Shown: positions 24,455-33,072 of the stretch, in pieces
How the letters are laid out: each line of letters opens with the position of its first letter
Position numbering within the stretch: the first letter of the stretch is position 1
Source of the DNA: Candidatus Paceibacterota bacterium
GTDB lineage: Bacteria > Verrucomicrobiota > Verrucomicrobiia > Limisphaerales > UBA8199
Assembly: GCA_035452965.1 (NCBI GenBank)
Contig: DAOTCE010000008.1
Span: 96,740 to 160,739, forward strand
DNA: 64,000 nt
Direction of reading: 5' to 3'
Notes under the pieces: model-generated
The model's database searches: none
What the model was told of the DNA's origin: nothing
What the model saw: only the letters and a program-made list of their open reading frames with translations
Program-made: the position numbers and the translations under genes

Positions 24455-27358
24455 ATGCCAGGCACCGAAGTTCCTTTGCAGTACCTGTTGACTCTCCCGC
24501 CACGCATGGTGCTGGAGTTCGAGGCATTGGAAGGCCGACGACGGCCCGAATGGATTGCAGCCTGCGATCCGCCCGGTCAGCCCTTGGGATCAGGGGGCGG
24601 CACGGCTAATCTCCTGGCGGAAGCCTGGCGCGCAAGCGCCCCCACCGAGTCGTTTGCCGCCTGGCTCCGCCAGAGCCGCAAGCTCATCCTGCATGCGGGT
24701 GGCCTGAGCCGGCGTCTGCCCGCCTACGCGCCCGTCGGCAAATTGCTCATGCCGCTCCCCGTGTTTCGCTGGTCGCGCGGCCAGCGACTGGACCAGTCGC
24801 TGCTCGATGTGCAATTGCCTGACTACCAGCGCGTCCTGGCCCATGCCGGGCCACGCACCGCCGCCCTGGTTACCAGCGGGGACGTGCTGCTGCGCTTCAC
24901 TCGCGATCTGCCGCCCTTCCCTGAAGTGGATGTCCTCGGTCTTGGCATGAGAGTGGCGCCTGAGAGGGCGAAGGACTTCGGCGTGTTCTTTTCCCCGCGC
25001 GCTCATCCGACCGAACTGGCGTTCTTCCTGCAGAAGCCCGCCGCGACAAAGATTCGCGAGTTAGCAGAGGATTATCTCTGCTTGATTGACACTGGCATGT
25101 GGCTGTTGAGCGAGCGGGCGGTGGAGGTGCTGATGGAACGGTGCGGCTGGGAGACGAGCCGGTTCGCCGGCGGCGCACCGCGCCGCTACGAGCTCTACGC
25201 CGAGTTTGGCCTCGCCCTCGGCAAAACGCCCACGGCTCGCGAGGCAGCGGTTAATGCGCTGACTTGCGCCGTGGTGCCGCTGCCCGAAGCTGAGTTCTAT
25301 CACTTCGGCACGAACGGCCAGATGATCGAGTCGGTCTCGGCCTTGCAGAACCTGGTCCTGGATGAAACCAAGGTCGGCCGGACGGGTGCGCGTCAGCAGC
25401 CGGACCAGGTGACCCAAAACTCACGCTTTGACGCCGCCTTGCGCCGACAGGGCAACCACACGCTATGGGTAGAGAACAGCGTGGTGCCGTCGGGCTGGCA
25501 GCTTGCCTCGCAGCACGTGCTCACCGGCGTGCCGGAAAACGAATGGGCCCTCAGCCTGCCGGCCGGCGTCTGCCTGGACTTCGTGCCGATCGGAAAGGAC
25601 CAAATCTGCGTTCGCGCCTACGGCTTCAACGACGCCTTCCAGGGACCGCTCGGCGACGCCTCCACCCGCTGGTTTGGCCGCCCGCCCGCTGACTGGTTTG
25701 CTGCGCGTGGTATTCGGCCCGAAGACGGCGCCCTTGATCCGCAGGCCGATCTTCAATCCTGCGCGCTCTTTCCGGTTCTGCCGGAAGCCAAGCTCGATCC
25801 GCGGTTTATCGAGTGGCTGTTTGCAACCGCGCCCCAACGCGAGACTGGCTTCGCCCGTCGCTGGTGCGAGCTGCCCCGGCTTTCCGCGCAACAAATCCTC
25901 GACAAAGTCAACGTGCGCCGCATTTACGAGCAACGCTCCCGTCTGCGCCAGGCCTGCCTCTCGCCGATGCTCAGGAACTTTCGCTGGAGCGTGTTCTTCC
26001 GGCTCGACCTTGAAGCGACGGCGCGCGCCTTTGCCGCAGGCGCCGGCGCATTGCCCGAACTCCAGCTCGACGACCACGACGACCCGATGCAGTTGGTTCA
26101 CGACCAGATGTTCCGCTCCGCTGTGCTGCGGCATCGCGGCGGGCCGGGCTGGGAGAAGTTTGAGGCGGGCGCGTTCGCCCGGTTGCGGGAGATGATTGTC
26201 CAGGAAACGCGGCTCCTGCCCGCCAGCCCGCGACGCAACGTCATGGAGGATCAGATCGTCTGGGCCCGCAGCCCGATCCGGTTCGATCTGGCCGGCGGCT
26301 GGACTGACACGCCGCCTTACTGCATCGAGCACGGCGGCAAAGTGCTCAACGTCGCCGCCGATCTCAACGGCCAGCCGCCCATCCAGGTCTTTGCCAAACT
26401 CTCCGAACGCCCCGAGCTGGTTATGCGCTCGATTGACCTCGGTGTCGAAGAGCGCGTGCGCACCTACGCTGAGCTGGACACGTTCTCCCGCCCCGACAGC
26501 CCATTCGCGCTGGCCAAAGCCGCTTTCGCGCTCGCCGGGTTTCTCCCCCGGTTCCACGCGCAAGGCGGGTGCGGCTCGCTGGAGCAGCAACTGCGCGAGT
26601 TCGGCGCCGGCATTGAAATCTCCCTCCTCGCTGCCGTGCCCAAAGGCTCGGGACTGGGCACCAGCAGCATCCTCGCGGCCACGGTGCTGGCCGCGCTGGG
26701 TGATTTGTGCGGGTTGGACTGGGATCGCAACACGCTGTTCACGCGCACACTGGCGCTGGAGCAGTTGCTCACCACCGGTGGCGGCTGGCAGGACCAGGCG
26801 GGCGCGATCTTCCGCGGCATCAAGCTCATCGAGACATCGGCTGGGTTGGCCCAGAGGCCCGCCATCGGCTGGCTGCCGCATCACCTTTTCGACCACGACT
26901 ACGCCAACCGCTCGATCCTGCTCTATTACACGGGCATTACGCGCCTGGCCAAGAACATCCTCGCCGAGATTGTCCGCGGCCTCTTCCTTAACTCGCCCTC
27001 GCATCTGGGCATCATTGCCGACATCGGTGCCAATGCCGATTTCGCCAGCGCCGCGATCCAGAAGTGCGACTACGACCTGCTTCTGGCTGCCATTCGCAAC
27101 AGTTGGACGTTGAACCAGCGCTTGGACTCCGGCACAAACCCGCCCGAGGTGCAGCAAATTCTCGATCGGGTCAACGACTGCCTGGGCGCCGTCAAGCTGC
27201 TTGGCGCCGGTGGCGGAGGGTATCTGCTATTGTTCGGCAAGGACGAAACTGCCGCGGGCCGGATCAAGCAACTGCTGACCCAGCATCCCCCCAACGCCCG
27301 CGCCCGCTTCGTGGACTTCAGCCTCTCGACTACCGGCCTGCAACTCACCCGAAGTTGA
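24455..27358 (+). CDS. fkp: Bifunctional L-fucokinase / GDP-L-fucose pyrophosphorylase
   Basis: 967 residues from ATG 24455, close to the ~950 of the Bacteroides Fkp enzyme. The N-terminal nucleotidyltransferase half has G45-SGGGT and LILHAGGLSRRLPAYAPVGKL, then SRHVLTGVPENEW-like SQHVLTGVPENEW. The C-terminal GHMP kinase half has SPIRFDLAGGWTDTPPYC, the ATP-binding PKGSGLGTSSILAATVLAAL, TTGGGWQDQAG and the final GAGGGGYLLL. It phosphorylates free L-fucose and joins the product to GTP, giving GDP-fucose for glycan synthesis (salvage). The rhamnosidase gene begins 124 bases downstream, suggesting that fucose comes from deoxysugar-rich polysaccharide. Confidence 0.95.
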   Translation: MPGTEVPLQYLLTLPPRMVLEFEALEGRRRPEWIAACDPPGQPLGSGGGTANLLAEAWRASAPTESFAAWLRQSRKLILHAGGLSRRLPAYAPVGKLLMPLPVFRWSRGQRLDQSLLDVQLPDYQRVLAHAGPRTAALVTSGDVLLRFTRDLPPFPEVDVLGLGMRVAPERAKDFGVFFSPRAHPTELAFFLQKPAATKIRELAEDYLCLIDTGMWLLSERAVEVLMERCGWETSRFAGGAPRRYELYAEFGLALGKTPTAREAAVNALTCAVVPLPEAEFYHFGTNGQMIESVSALQNLVLDETKVGRTGARQQPDQVTQNSRFDAALRRQGNHTLWVENSVVPSGWQLASQHVLTGVPENEWALSLPAGVCLDFVPIGKDQICVRAYGFNDAFQGPLGDASTRWFGRPPADWFAARGIRPEDGALDPQADLQSCALFPVLPEAKLDPRFIEWLFATAPQRETGFARRWCELPRLSAQQILDKVNVRRIYEQRSRLRQACLSPMLRNFRWSVFFRLDLEATARAFAAGAGALPELQLDDHDDPMQLVHDQMFRSAVLRHRGGPGWEKFEAGAFARLREMIVQETRLLPASPRRNVMEDQIVWARSPIRFDLAGGWTDTPPYCIEHGGKVLNVAADLNGQPPIQVFAKLSERPELVMRSIDLGVEERVRTYAELDTFSRPDSPFALAKAAFALAGFLPRFHAQGGCGSLEQQLREFGAGIEISLLAAVPKGSGLGTSSILAATVLAALGDLCGLDWDRNTLFTRTLALEQLLTTGGGWQDQAGAIFRGIKLIETSAGLAQRPAIGWLPHHLFDHDYANRSILLYYTGITRLAKNILAEIVRGLFLNSPSHLGIIADIGANADFASAAIQKCDYDLLLAAIRNSWTLNQRLDSGTNPPEVQQILDRVNDCLGAVKLLGAGGGGYLLLFGKDETAAGRIKQLLTQHPPNARARFVDFSLSTTGLQLTRS

Positions 27359-27482
27359 CACGGCACAAACCTGCCGCCCGGAGCTTCTCCGATGGCGCGG
27401 CGCAAGTCAGCTACAGCGTGGTTGATCTGCGTCTCAGGAACCGCTACATACCCCCGTGCCCAAGTTGAAGCGGCACGACATC

Positions 27483-30278
27483 ATGATTCGACGGAGCTAT
27501 ATATACGTTCTACCAATTGTATTGGCGTTGGCAGCCTCAGGAACCGGAGTCACGGCTGCGGCACTGAAAGTGCAGGGATTGAAGTGTGAGTACCGGGTCA
27601 ATCCACTCGGGCTCGATACGCCGCAGCCACGGCTGAGTTGGCGGCTGGAATCGCCGGAGCGCGGCCAGACCCAGACGGCTTACCAGGTGCTGGCGGCATC
27701 AACCAGGGCTCTGCTCTCCAAAGACGAAGCCGACTTGTGGGACAGTGGGAAAGTGATCTCGGGCAAATCGGTCCACGTGGTCTATGGCGGGCGGGCGTTG
27801 CGCCCCGGTCAGCGGGTGTTTTGGAAGGTGCGCGCCTGGGATCGCGACGACCGGCCCTCGGGCTACAGCGCAGAGGCGTGGTGGGAGATGGGATTGCTGG
27901 AACCGGGGGACTGGCGGGCGGTTTGGATCGCGCGCCAGCCAAGTGAGCCGCGCTCGGAGCAGCAGATGTTTGAGGATGATCCGGCGCCGCTGTTCCGGAA
28001 GGAGTTCCTGCTCGAGAAGAAGCTCCGGCGCGCGCGGCTCTATGTGAGCGGGCTGGGTTACTGCGAAATGCGCCTCAATGGGCAGCGCGTTGGGGACCAG
28101 GAGCTTGACCCCGGCTGGACCACCTACTCGAAGCGCGTGCTCTACTCAACTTACGATGTGACGGCCCAGTTGAAGCGCGGCTGCAACGCGCTGGGGGTGA
28201 TGTTGGGGAACGGCTGGTTCAATCCTCTGCCGCTACGGCTCTGGGGCCACATCAATCCGCGCGAGAATCTGACCATCGGGAAGCCCCGTGTCATTGCGCA
28301 GCTTGTCGCCGAGTTCGAGGACGACACCGTGCAGACGGTCGTTACCGATGAAAGCTGGAAGGTGGGCGATGGTCCCATTCTGCGAAATAGTGTGTACCTG
28401 GGCGAGGTGTATGACGCGCGGAAGGAGGCGCAGGGATGGGACATGCCTGGGTTCGATGACTCAGGCTGGCAGCCGGCTGTATGCGCGGTTGAGGCGCTCG
28501 GGCCTTTGCGGGCGCAGGATGCGCCGCCGATTCGGGTGACGCGCGTCCTGAAGCCGGTCAAGCTCACCGAGCCGAAACCGGGGGTTTATATCTTCGACCT
28601 GGGGCAGAACTTCGCCGGGTGGATCCGGCTGCGAGTGCAGGGCGCAGCGGGGACGCGTGTGCGGCTGCGCTATGGAGAGTTGCTATACCCGGACGGCACG
28701 CTCAACGGAATGACCGCGGTATGCGGCCAGATCAAGGGTGGCGGCCCCGGCTACCGCTACGATGGCAAAGGGGCGCCCAAGACGGCGTGGCAGATGGACG
28801 ATTACATTCTCAAAGGGCAAGGCGAGGAAGTCTATTCGCCGCGGTTCACTTTCCACGGATTCCGCTACGTCGAGGTCGTCGGCTACCCGGGCAAACCGAC
28901 GCTGGCGTCGTTGGAAGGGTTGCGGCTCAACTCGGATGTAACCACCGCCGGTTCATTCGTTTGCTCCAACGAGCGGCTGAATCGGATCCAGGCGATGGTA
29001 CTATGGACGGAGCTGAGCAACCTGTTCAGCGTAGAGTCCGATTGCCCGCACCGGGAGAAGTTCGGCTACGGGGGCGACATTGTGGCGGCGGGAGAGATGG
29101 CGATGTTCAACTTCGACATGGGACGCTTCTTTGCGAAAGCGGTGCAGGACCTGGCGGACGCGGTGCGCCCGAACGGCGGATTCACGGAGACGGCTCCGTA
29201 TGTCGGGATTAGCGATGAAGGACTGGGCGAGCGGTCCGGGCCAGTAGGCTGGGGCACCGCACACCCGCTGCTGCTGTGGCAATTGTATCAACGCTATGGC
29301 GACAAACGGTTGTTGGAAGAGAATTATGACGCGGCATGGCGGTGGCTATCGTTGCTGCGGTCGCGCGCGCACGACGGCATTTTGGATAACGGCATCAGCG
29401 ACCACGAAAGCCTGGTGCCGAAGCCGCGCGCCTTGACGGGAACGGGCTTTTACTACCTAAACGCGAAGTTGCTGGCTAACATCGCGCGGGCGCTGGGGAA
29501 GGATTCCGAGGCGGGGGAGGCGGAGACGCTGGCGGAGACCATCAAGGCCGCATTCAACCGGAAGTTCCTTCAGCCGGGCACCGGGCGGTATGACACGGGA
29601 ACGCAAGCCTGCCAGGCGTTTGCGCTTTACCTGGGCTTGGCGCCGCGCGACGAACAGGACCGCGCGCTGGCCGTTCTGGTGCAGGATATCAAGGAGAAAC
29701 ATGGCAGCCATCTGACGACGGGCATTTTTGGGACCAGATTCATGCTCCATGCGCTGGCCGACCTGGGTCGGGCAGACGTGGCGTTTGACGTGGTGAACCA
29801 GCGCACGTTCCCCGGCTGGGGCCACATGCTGGAGAACGGCGCTACGACTTTGTGGGAGCATTGGGAGTTCAGCGACAACACCTTCTCCCACAACCACCCG
29901 ATGTTCGGCTCGGTTAGCGAGTGGTTCTACCGGGTGCTGGCGGGAATCAATCCCGCCCCGGACGCGGTTGGATTTGACCGGATCATTATCCGGCCGCAGG
30001 TGGTCGGCGACCTGAAATGGGTAAAGGCCAGTTACGATTCGGTGCAGGGCAGGGTTGTCAGCGATTGGAGCTGCGAGGCGGGCAGACTGAAGCTGCAGGT
30101 GCATGTGCCGGTAGGCGCGACGGCAACAGTGTTCGTGCCGTCGAGGGACGGCGCGCAGGTCATGGAAGGCGGCAAACCGATCGAGCGCGCGCCCGGGGTC
30201 CGGTTCCTGGGACGGGAACGGGGAGCCGCGGTGCTGGCAGTTGGGGCCGGAAAATACAAGTTCACGTCCGCCTTCTAG
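27483..30278 (+). CDS. Secreted alpha-L-rhamnosidase, GH78 (first of two)
   Basis: 931 residues from ATG 27483, with a signal peptide (YIYVLPIVLALAASGTGVTAAA). It opens with the family domain that starts VQGLKCEYRVNPLGLDTPQPRLSW, followed by the beta-sandwich (GLGYCEMRLNGQRVGDQELDPGWTTYSKR). The (alpha/alpha)6 catalytic domain carries ESDCPHREKFGYGGD at about residue 517, the catalytic-acid region of GH78, and ends with a C-terminal beta domain (FDRIIIRPQ, ASYDSVQGRVVSDW). It removes terminal alpha-L-rhamnose from glycans in the periplasm or outside the cell. A paralogue with the same architecture is at 47921. It may be co-transcribed with fkp. Confidence 0.95.
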   Translation: MIRRSYIYVLPIVLALAASGTGVTAAALKVQGLKCEYRVNPLGLDTPQPRLSWRLESPERGQTQTAYQVLAASTRALLSKDEADLWDSGKVISGKSVHVVYGGRALRPGQRVFWKVRAWDRDDRPSGYSAEAWWEMGLLEPGDWRAVWIARQPSEPRSEQQMFEDDPAPLFRKEFLLEKKLRRARLYVSGLGYCEMRLNGQRVGDQELDPGWTTYSKRVLYSTYDVTAQLKRGCNALGVMLGNGWFNPLPLRLWGHINPRENLTIGKPRVIAQLVAEFEDDTVQTVVTDESWKVGDGPILRNSVYLGEVYDARKEAQGWDMPGFDDSGWQPAVCAVEALGPLRAQDAPPIRVTRVLKPVKLTEPKPGVYIFDLGQNFAGWIRLRVQGAAGTRVRLRYGELLYPDGTLNGMTAVCGQIKGGGPGYRYDGKGAPKTAWQMDDYILKGQGEEVYSPRFTFHGFRYVEVVGYPGKPTLASLEGLRLNSDVTTAGSFVCSNERLNRIQAMVLWTELSNLFSVESDCPHREKFGYGGDIVAAGEMAMFNFDMGRFFAKAVQDLADAVRPNGGFTETAPYVGISDEGLGERSGPVGWGTAHPLLLWQLYQRYGDKRLLEENYDAAWRWLSLLRSRAHDGILDNGISDHESLVPKPRALTGTGFYYLNAKLLANIARALGKDSEAGEAETLAETIKAAFNRKFLQPGTGRYDTGTQACQAFALYLGLAPRDEQDRALAVLVQDIKEKHGSHLTTGIFGTRFMLHALADLGRADVAFDVVNQRTFPGWGHMLENGATTLWEHWEFSDNTFSHNHPMFGSVSEWFYRVLAGINPAPDAVGFDRIIIRPQVVGDLKWVKASYDSVQGRVVSDWSCEAGRLKLQVHVPVGATATVFVPSRDGAQVMEGGKPIERAPGVRFLGRERGAAVLAVGAGKYKFTSAF

Positions 30279-30494
30279 CTTTACCTGGAGCAAAAGAGGC
30301 TTCTGACGGCATCTGCATCCTGGGCTTGCGCATGCAGCGCATGCCCTGGCGGTGAGGTCTCATTCTCTCAGGATTGACGTTTCCCCCGACGATGTGCGAC
30401 AGCGTGTTTGCCCGGTTCCCACACACACGAACGACCGCGGCATCAAGGAGACGCCGGAACTGACATTATTCGGGACAAGGGGACGCTATCCGGC

Positions 30495-31130
30495 ATGAAA
30501 ATAGCTGCAAATGCTCGTTTAGTTGGAATTGAAACGGCGACGATTCAAATGAACACACGCATGCGACTGAAGGTGATCCTGGCCAGCCTGGCCAACCTGC
30601 TGGTGCTGAGCTACATTGTGTACCTGACAGGCCACAATTTCCTCTTCTTCGTTTTCTTCTTTGTTCCGGTGGCCATCTGCGGCTGGCACTTGGGAAGATT
30701 GGCGGTGTTCTGCATGGCCGTCCTCAGCGGCATGAGCTGGTGCGTCGTGGACATTCTCCTCAATCATGGCTATCCGTCCGAGTTGATCCGTTGTGCCAAC
30801 ACGTGCATCTGTTTTCTGGCATTTGCCATCATCGGCTTGCTCGTGCAAGGCCTGCGCCAGAGCCTCCAAGAGCAACTGCGCGTCCGCGGGGAATTGGAGG
30901 TAGCGCTAGACGAGGCCGAACGTTCAAGCGAACAGGTCCGCCGAATGCAAAGCCAAATGCAAGTCGTGTGCGCCTGGACCAAACGCATCAACATGGAAGG
31001 ACGCTGGGTCGCGCTCGACGAGTTCCTGACCGACAAGCTCAATACCAAGATCACTTACGGCGTCTCCCCGGAAGCCATGGAGGAAGTCCTGCACAACGTG
31101 GAGAAGATGGAAGCGCCGGTGGCGGCCTGA
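30495..31130 (+). CDS. Membrane protein with degenerate CKKIRDD-type C-terminal signalling motif
   Basis: 211 residues from ATG 30495 (ATG 30549 is an alternative). Four or five hydrophobic helices (about 26-115; ILASLANLLVLSYIVYL, FLFFVFFFVPVAICGW) are followed by a coiled coil (about 117-158). The C-terminus VVCAWTKRINMEGRWVALDE ... TKITYGVSPEAMEEVL aligns by eye with the C-terminal motif found after receiver or PAS domains in many signalling proteins (CSxCKKIRDDxGYW ... FSHGICPEC). Here three of the four motif cysteines are replaced (CAWT, SPEA), so metal binding is probably lost. There is no kinase, cyclase or receiver domain, so it may be a stripped-down sensor or partner. Gene context gives no partner. 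Confidence 0.6.
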   Translation: MKIAANARLVGIETATIQMNTRMRLKVILASLANLLVLSYIVYLTGHNFLFFVFFFVPVAICGWHLGRLAVFCMAVLSGMSWCVVDILLNHGYPSELIRCANTCICFLAFAIIGLLVQGLRQSLQEQLRVRGELEVALDEAERSSEQVRRMQSQMQVVCAWTKRINMEGRWVALDEFLTDKLNTKITYGVSPEAMEEVLHNVEKMEAPVAA

Positions 31131-31239
31131 CCGCCCCGGCAACGCGGGAACAGGCTGGCCAAGCCGAAAGCTGAAGGCGCAAATCGTCTCCTTTCAGCTT
31201 GCACTTGCGCCGTTTTGCCGATACTCCTCTCGCCCACAT

Positions 31240-31527
31240 ATGGCAAAAGCATTAACTAAATCACAAGTCATCTCATCAATTGCGGAAACCGTCGGCATTA
31301 GCAAGAAGCAGGCTGGCGAGGTCATCGAAACCCTCGTGGCGCTGGCGTACAAGAACGCCAAGAACAGCTTCACGCTGCCGGGCCTGGGGAAACTGGTGTT
31401 GGTCAATCGCAAAGCCCGCATCGGCCGCAACCCGGCTACGGGCGAGCAGATTAAGATTCCAGCCAAGCGCGTGGTCAAGTTCCGCGTCGCCAAAGCCGCC
31501 AAGGACGCAATCCTGGGCGCCAAGTAA
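31240..31527 (+). CDS. HU/IHF-family DNA-binding protein
   Basis: 95 residues, the normal length for HU. The helical dimerisation part (LTKSQVISSIAETVGISKKQAGEVI) is followed by the DNA-binding arm around RKARIGRNPATGEQIKIPAKR, which contains the conserved RNPxTG of HU/IHF. A nucleoid-associated protein that bends DNA and may be abundant. A strong rho-independent terminator lies ~30 bases after the stop, so it is probably a single-gene transcript. Confidence 0.95.
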   Translation: MAKALTKSQVISSIAETVGISKKQAGEVIETLVALAYKNAKNSFTLPGLGKLVLVNRKARIGRNPATGEQIKIPAKRVVKFRVAKAAKDAILGAK

Positions 31528-31555
31528 GAGGGAACAGAACGGTTACGTTATTGTG

Positions 31556-31588
31556 AAGGCGGAGGATCTATCCTCCGCCTTTCTGTTT
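31556..31588 (+). terminator. Rho-independent terminator after the HU gene
   Basis: Perfect 12-base stem AAGGCGGAGGAT-ct-ATCCTCCGCCTT (31556-31581), then TTCTGTTT. Stem strength, position 28 bases after the stop, and the T-rich tail make this the best terminator in the window. Confidence 0.85.
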
Positions 31589-31852
31589 GGAATTCCAGGA
31601 GTCGGAATGGAGGAAGCACGGTTTGTTTCGCTTCAGTCAGCCACGGTGCCCGGACAGCCAGCATGTCTGGGCCAGACAATGCAGGAGCGCCAACATTTCT
31701 GCCGCCGACCCGGCTGCTTGTCAGCTTCTGAGCCGAAAGGACCATCGTCGCTGCTTCCCTTTCCTGGCAAGACCAGGGTTTCCTTCGGTTTGGGTGAAAT
31801 AGATTGGATCGTGCCCGGAACACCGGGCAGATAACGACGCGAGTCCGGCGAT

Positions 31853-31904
31853 ACCCCGGTGTGTATCCCATGGGGAGCGCTCCCCATGGGATACACACCG
31901 GGGT
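31853..31904. repeat. Intergenic palindromic element, copy A
   Basis: A perfect 52-base palindrome with no loop (centre between 31878 and 31879); the arm includes CCCCGGTGTGTATCCC and ATGGGGAGC. It is followed by CACACCGT-type repeats and, 69 bases from the centre, by the 21-base inverted-repeat motif in the orientation opposite to the other copies. There is no T-tract, so it is not a standard terminator. Confidence 0.9.
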
Positions 31905-31947
31905 CACACCGTTATCGGGCCGGGACCACACCGTAGAACCGCGCCGG

Positions 31948-31968
31948 ACTGTCCACTTTTGAGACAGT
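31948..31968 (-). repeat. ACTGTC/GGACAGT motif, copy A (inverted)
   Basis: Read on the minus strand, this 21-base motif matches 19 of 21 positions of the copy at 45765. It forms a short hairpin (ACTGTC...GACAGT) with a 9-base A-rich loop and lies beside palindrome A. Confidence 0.7.
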
Positions 31969-32137
31969 TGGGGCGGGGATGCCGGCCATGGACCGGTGCG
32001 CTCATCTTTGCGCAGTTTGCTGCCATTGATCGTCGAACAAGCAGGAATCTCGGCGCTCCAGTGCAGGAAACCGGCATCTGTCCGGCGGGTCTCCTGGCGA
32101 TTCTTTTGGGCTTTGAACATCCCCCCGGGCACGTAGC

Positions 32138-33013
32138 ATGGTCCCTGTGACGGTTCTGGAAGCCATTCAACGCAGTACGGAATTCCTGACGAGAAAGGGC
32201 GTGGACTCGCCCCGTCTCCAGACCGAACTGCTGCTGGCGCACCTGCTCAAACTGCCGCGCATGAAGTTGTATCTCAGTTTCGAGCGCGTTCTGACGTCGG
32301 CTGAGGTTGACGCTTTCCGGGCACTGATCAAGCGGCGCGGCCAACGCGAGCCGTTGCAGCATATTGTCGGGTCCACCTCCTTCTGCGGCCTGGAGATAGC
32401 CGTGAACCGCCACGTGCTCATTCCGCGCCCGGAGACGGAACTGCTGGCCGAGCGCGGTTGGGAGTTTCTGGCCCAAGTCACAAGCCACAACGCTCAGCCT
32501 TCAACCGCTCTGGACTTTGGCACCGGCAGTGGCTGCCTGGCCATCGCGCTGGCAAGCAAGTGTCCCGCCAGCGAGGTGTATGCCGTGGACCTTTCGCCAG
32601 AGGCGCTGTCGGTGGCGCGCGAAAATGCCGCCCGTCATGGCGTGGCGGAGCGAATCCGTTTCCTGCACGGGGACGGTTTTGCTGCCCTGCCGACGGACGC
32701 TCGCTTTGACCTCATTGTCAGCAACCCGCCTTACATCCCCTCCGCGGAAATCAGCGAGCTGCAGCCTGAGGTCCGCGATTACGATCCGCGCGGGGCCCTG
32801 GATGGCGGCGCGGACGGACTGGAGTACGGGCGGCGCCTGGCGGCGGAATCCGCGCCGTTCCTCAAGCCGGGGGGGCGCCTGATGCTGGAATTCGGCGACG
32901 ACCAGGGGGAACTCCTGCGCGGGATATTCCAGGAGCAAAAGTGGGTTGTCGAAACGATTGTCGCGGACTACACTCACCGCCCACGATTCCTGGTTGCGAC
33001 GTGCTCAAAGTAA
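32138..33013 (+). CDS. prmC: Peptide chain release factor N5-glutamine methyltransferase
   Basis: 291 residues. An N-terminal helical domain (LEAIQRSTEFLTRKGVDSPRLQTELLLAHLL) is followed by the SAM-binding methyltransferase fold: ALDFGTGSGCLAIALA, then the catalytic NPPY motif in LIVSNPPYIPSAEI. It methylates the glutamine of the GGQ loop in release factors RF1/RF2, raising termination efficiency. The release factor gene that often precedes prmC is absent; a palindromic element and the HU gene lie upstream. murA follows after 59 bases, so the two are likely co-transcribed. Confidence 0.95.
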   Translation: MVPVTVLEAIQRSTEFLTRKGVDSPRLQTELLLAHLLKLPRMKLYLSFERVLTSAEVDAFRALIKRRGQREPLQHIVGSTSFCGLEIAVNRHVLIPRPETELLAERGWEFLAQVTSHNAQPSTALDFGTGSGCLAIALASKCPASEVYAVDLSPEALSVARENAARHGVAERIRFLHGDGFAALPTDARFDLIVSNPPYIPSAEISELQPEVRDYDPRGALDGGADGLEYGRRLAAESAPFLKPGGRLMLEFGDDQGELLRGIFQEQKWVVETIVADYTHRPRFLVATCSK

Positions 33014-33072
33014 GGCGCTGTGCCAGCGGTGAAGCCGCTGGGCAAGTGGATCGTTGTGACAACTAAGTTTGC

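Larger units (their letters stand above)
31528..32137. other. 610-base intergenic region holding terminator and palindromic element A
   Basis: No credible gene. It holds the HU terminator, then ~260 bases with no visible structure, then the 52-base palindrome at 31853-31904, two CACACCGT-type repeats (about 31905-31935) and an ACTGTC/GACAGT hairpin at 31948-31968. The last ~170 bases before prmC show nothing recognisable. Long frames crossing the palindrome exist on the minus strand but look spurious. Confidence 0.7.

Noticed and set aside
25463..27157. 564-codon open frame on the minus strand
   Set aside because: Antisense to the fucokinase/GDP-fucose pyrophosphorylase gene, whose motifs are unambiguous; no recognisable domain in the antisense frame.
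31853..31904. Palindromic elements as ordinary rho-independent terminators
   Set aside because: No T-tract follows any copy, there is no loop in two copies, and the HU gene already has a strong terminator 270 bases upstream.
31548..32132. 194-codon minus-strand frame crossing palindrome A
   Set aside because: The protein repeats the palindrome translation (PWGALPMG, also seen near 45650) and has no family similarity; it is a by-product of the repeat.
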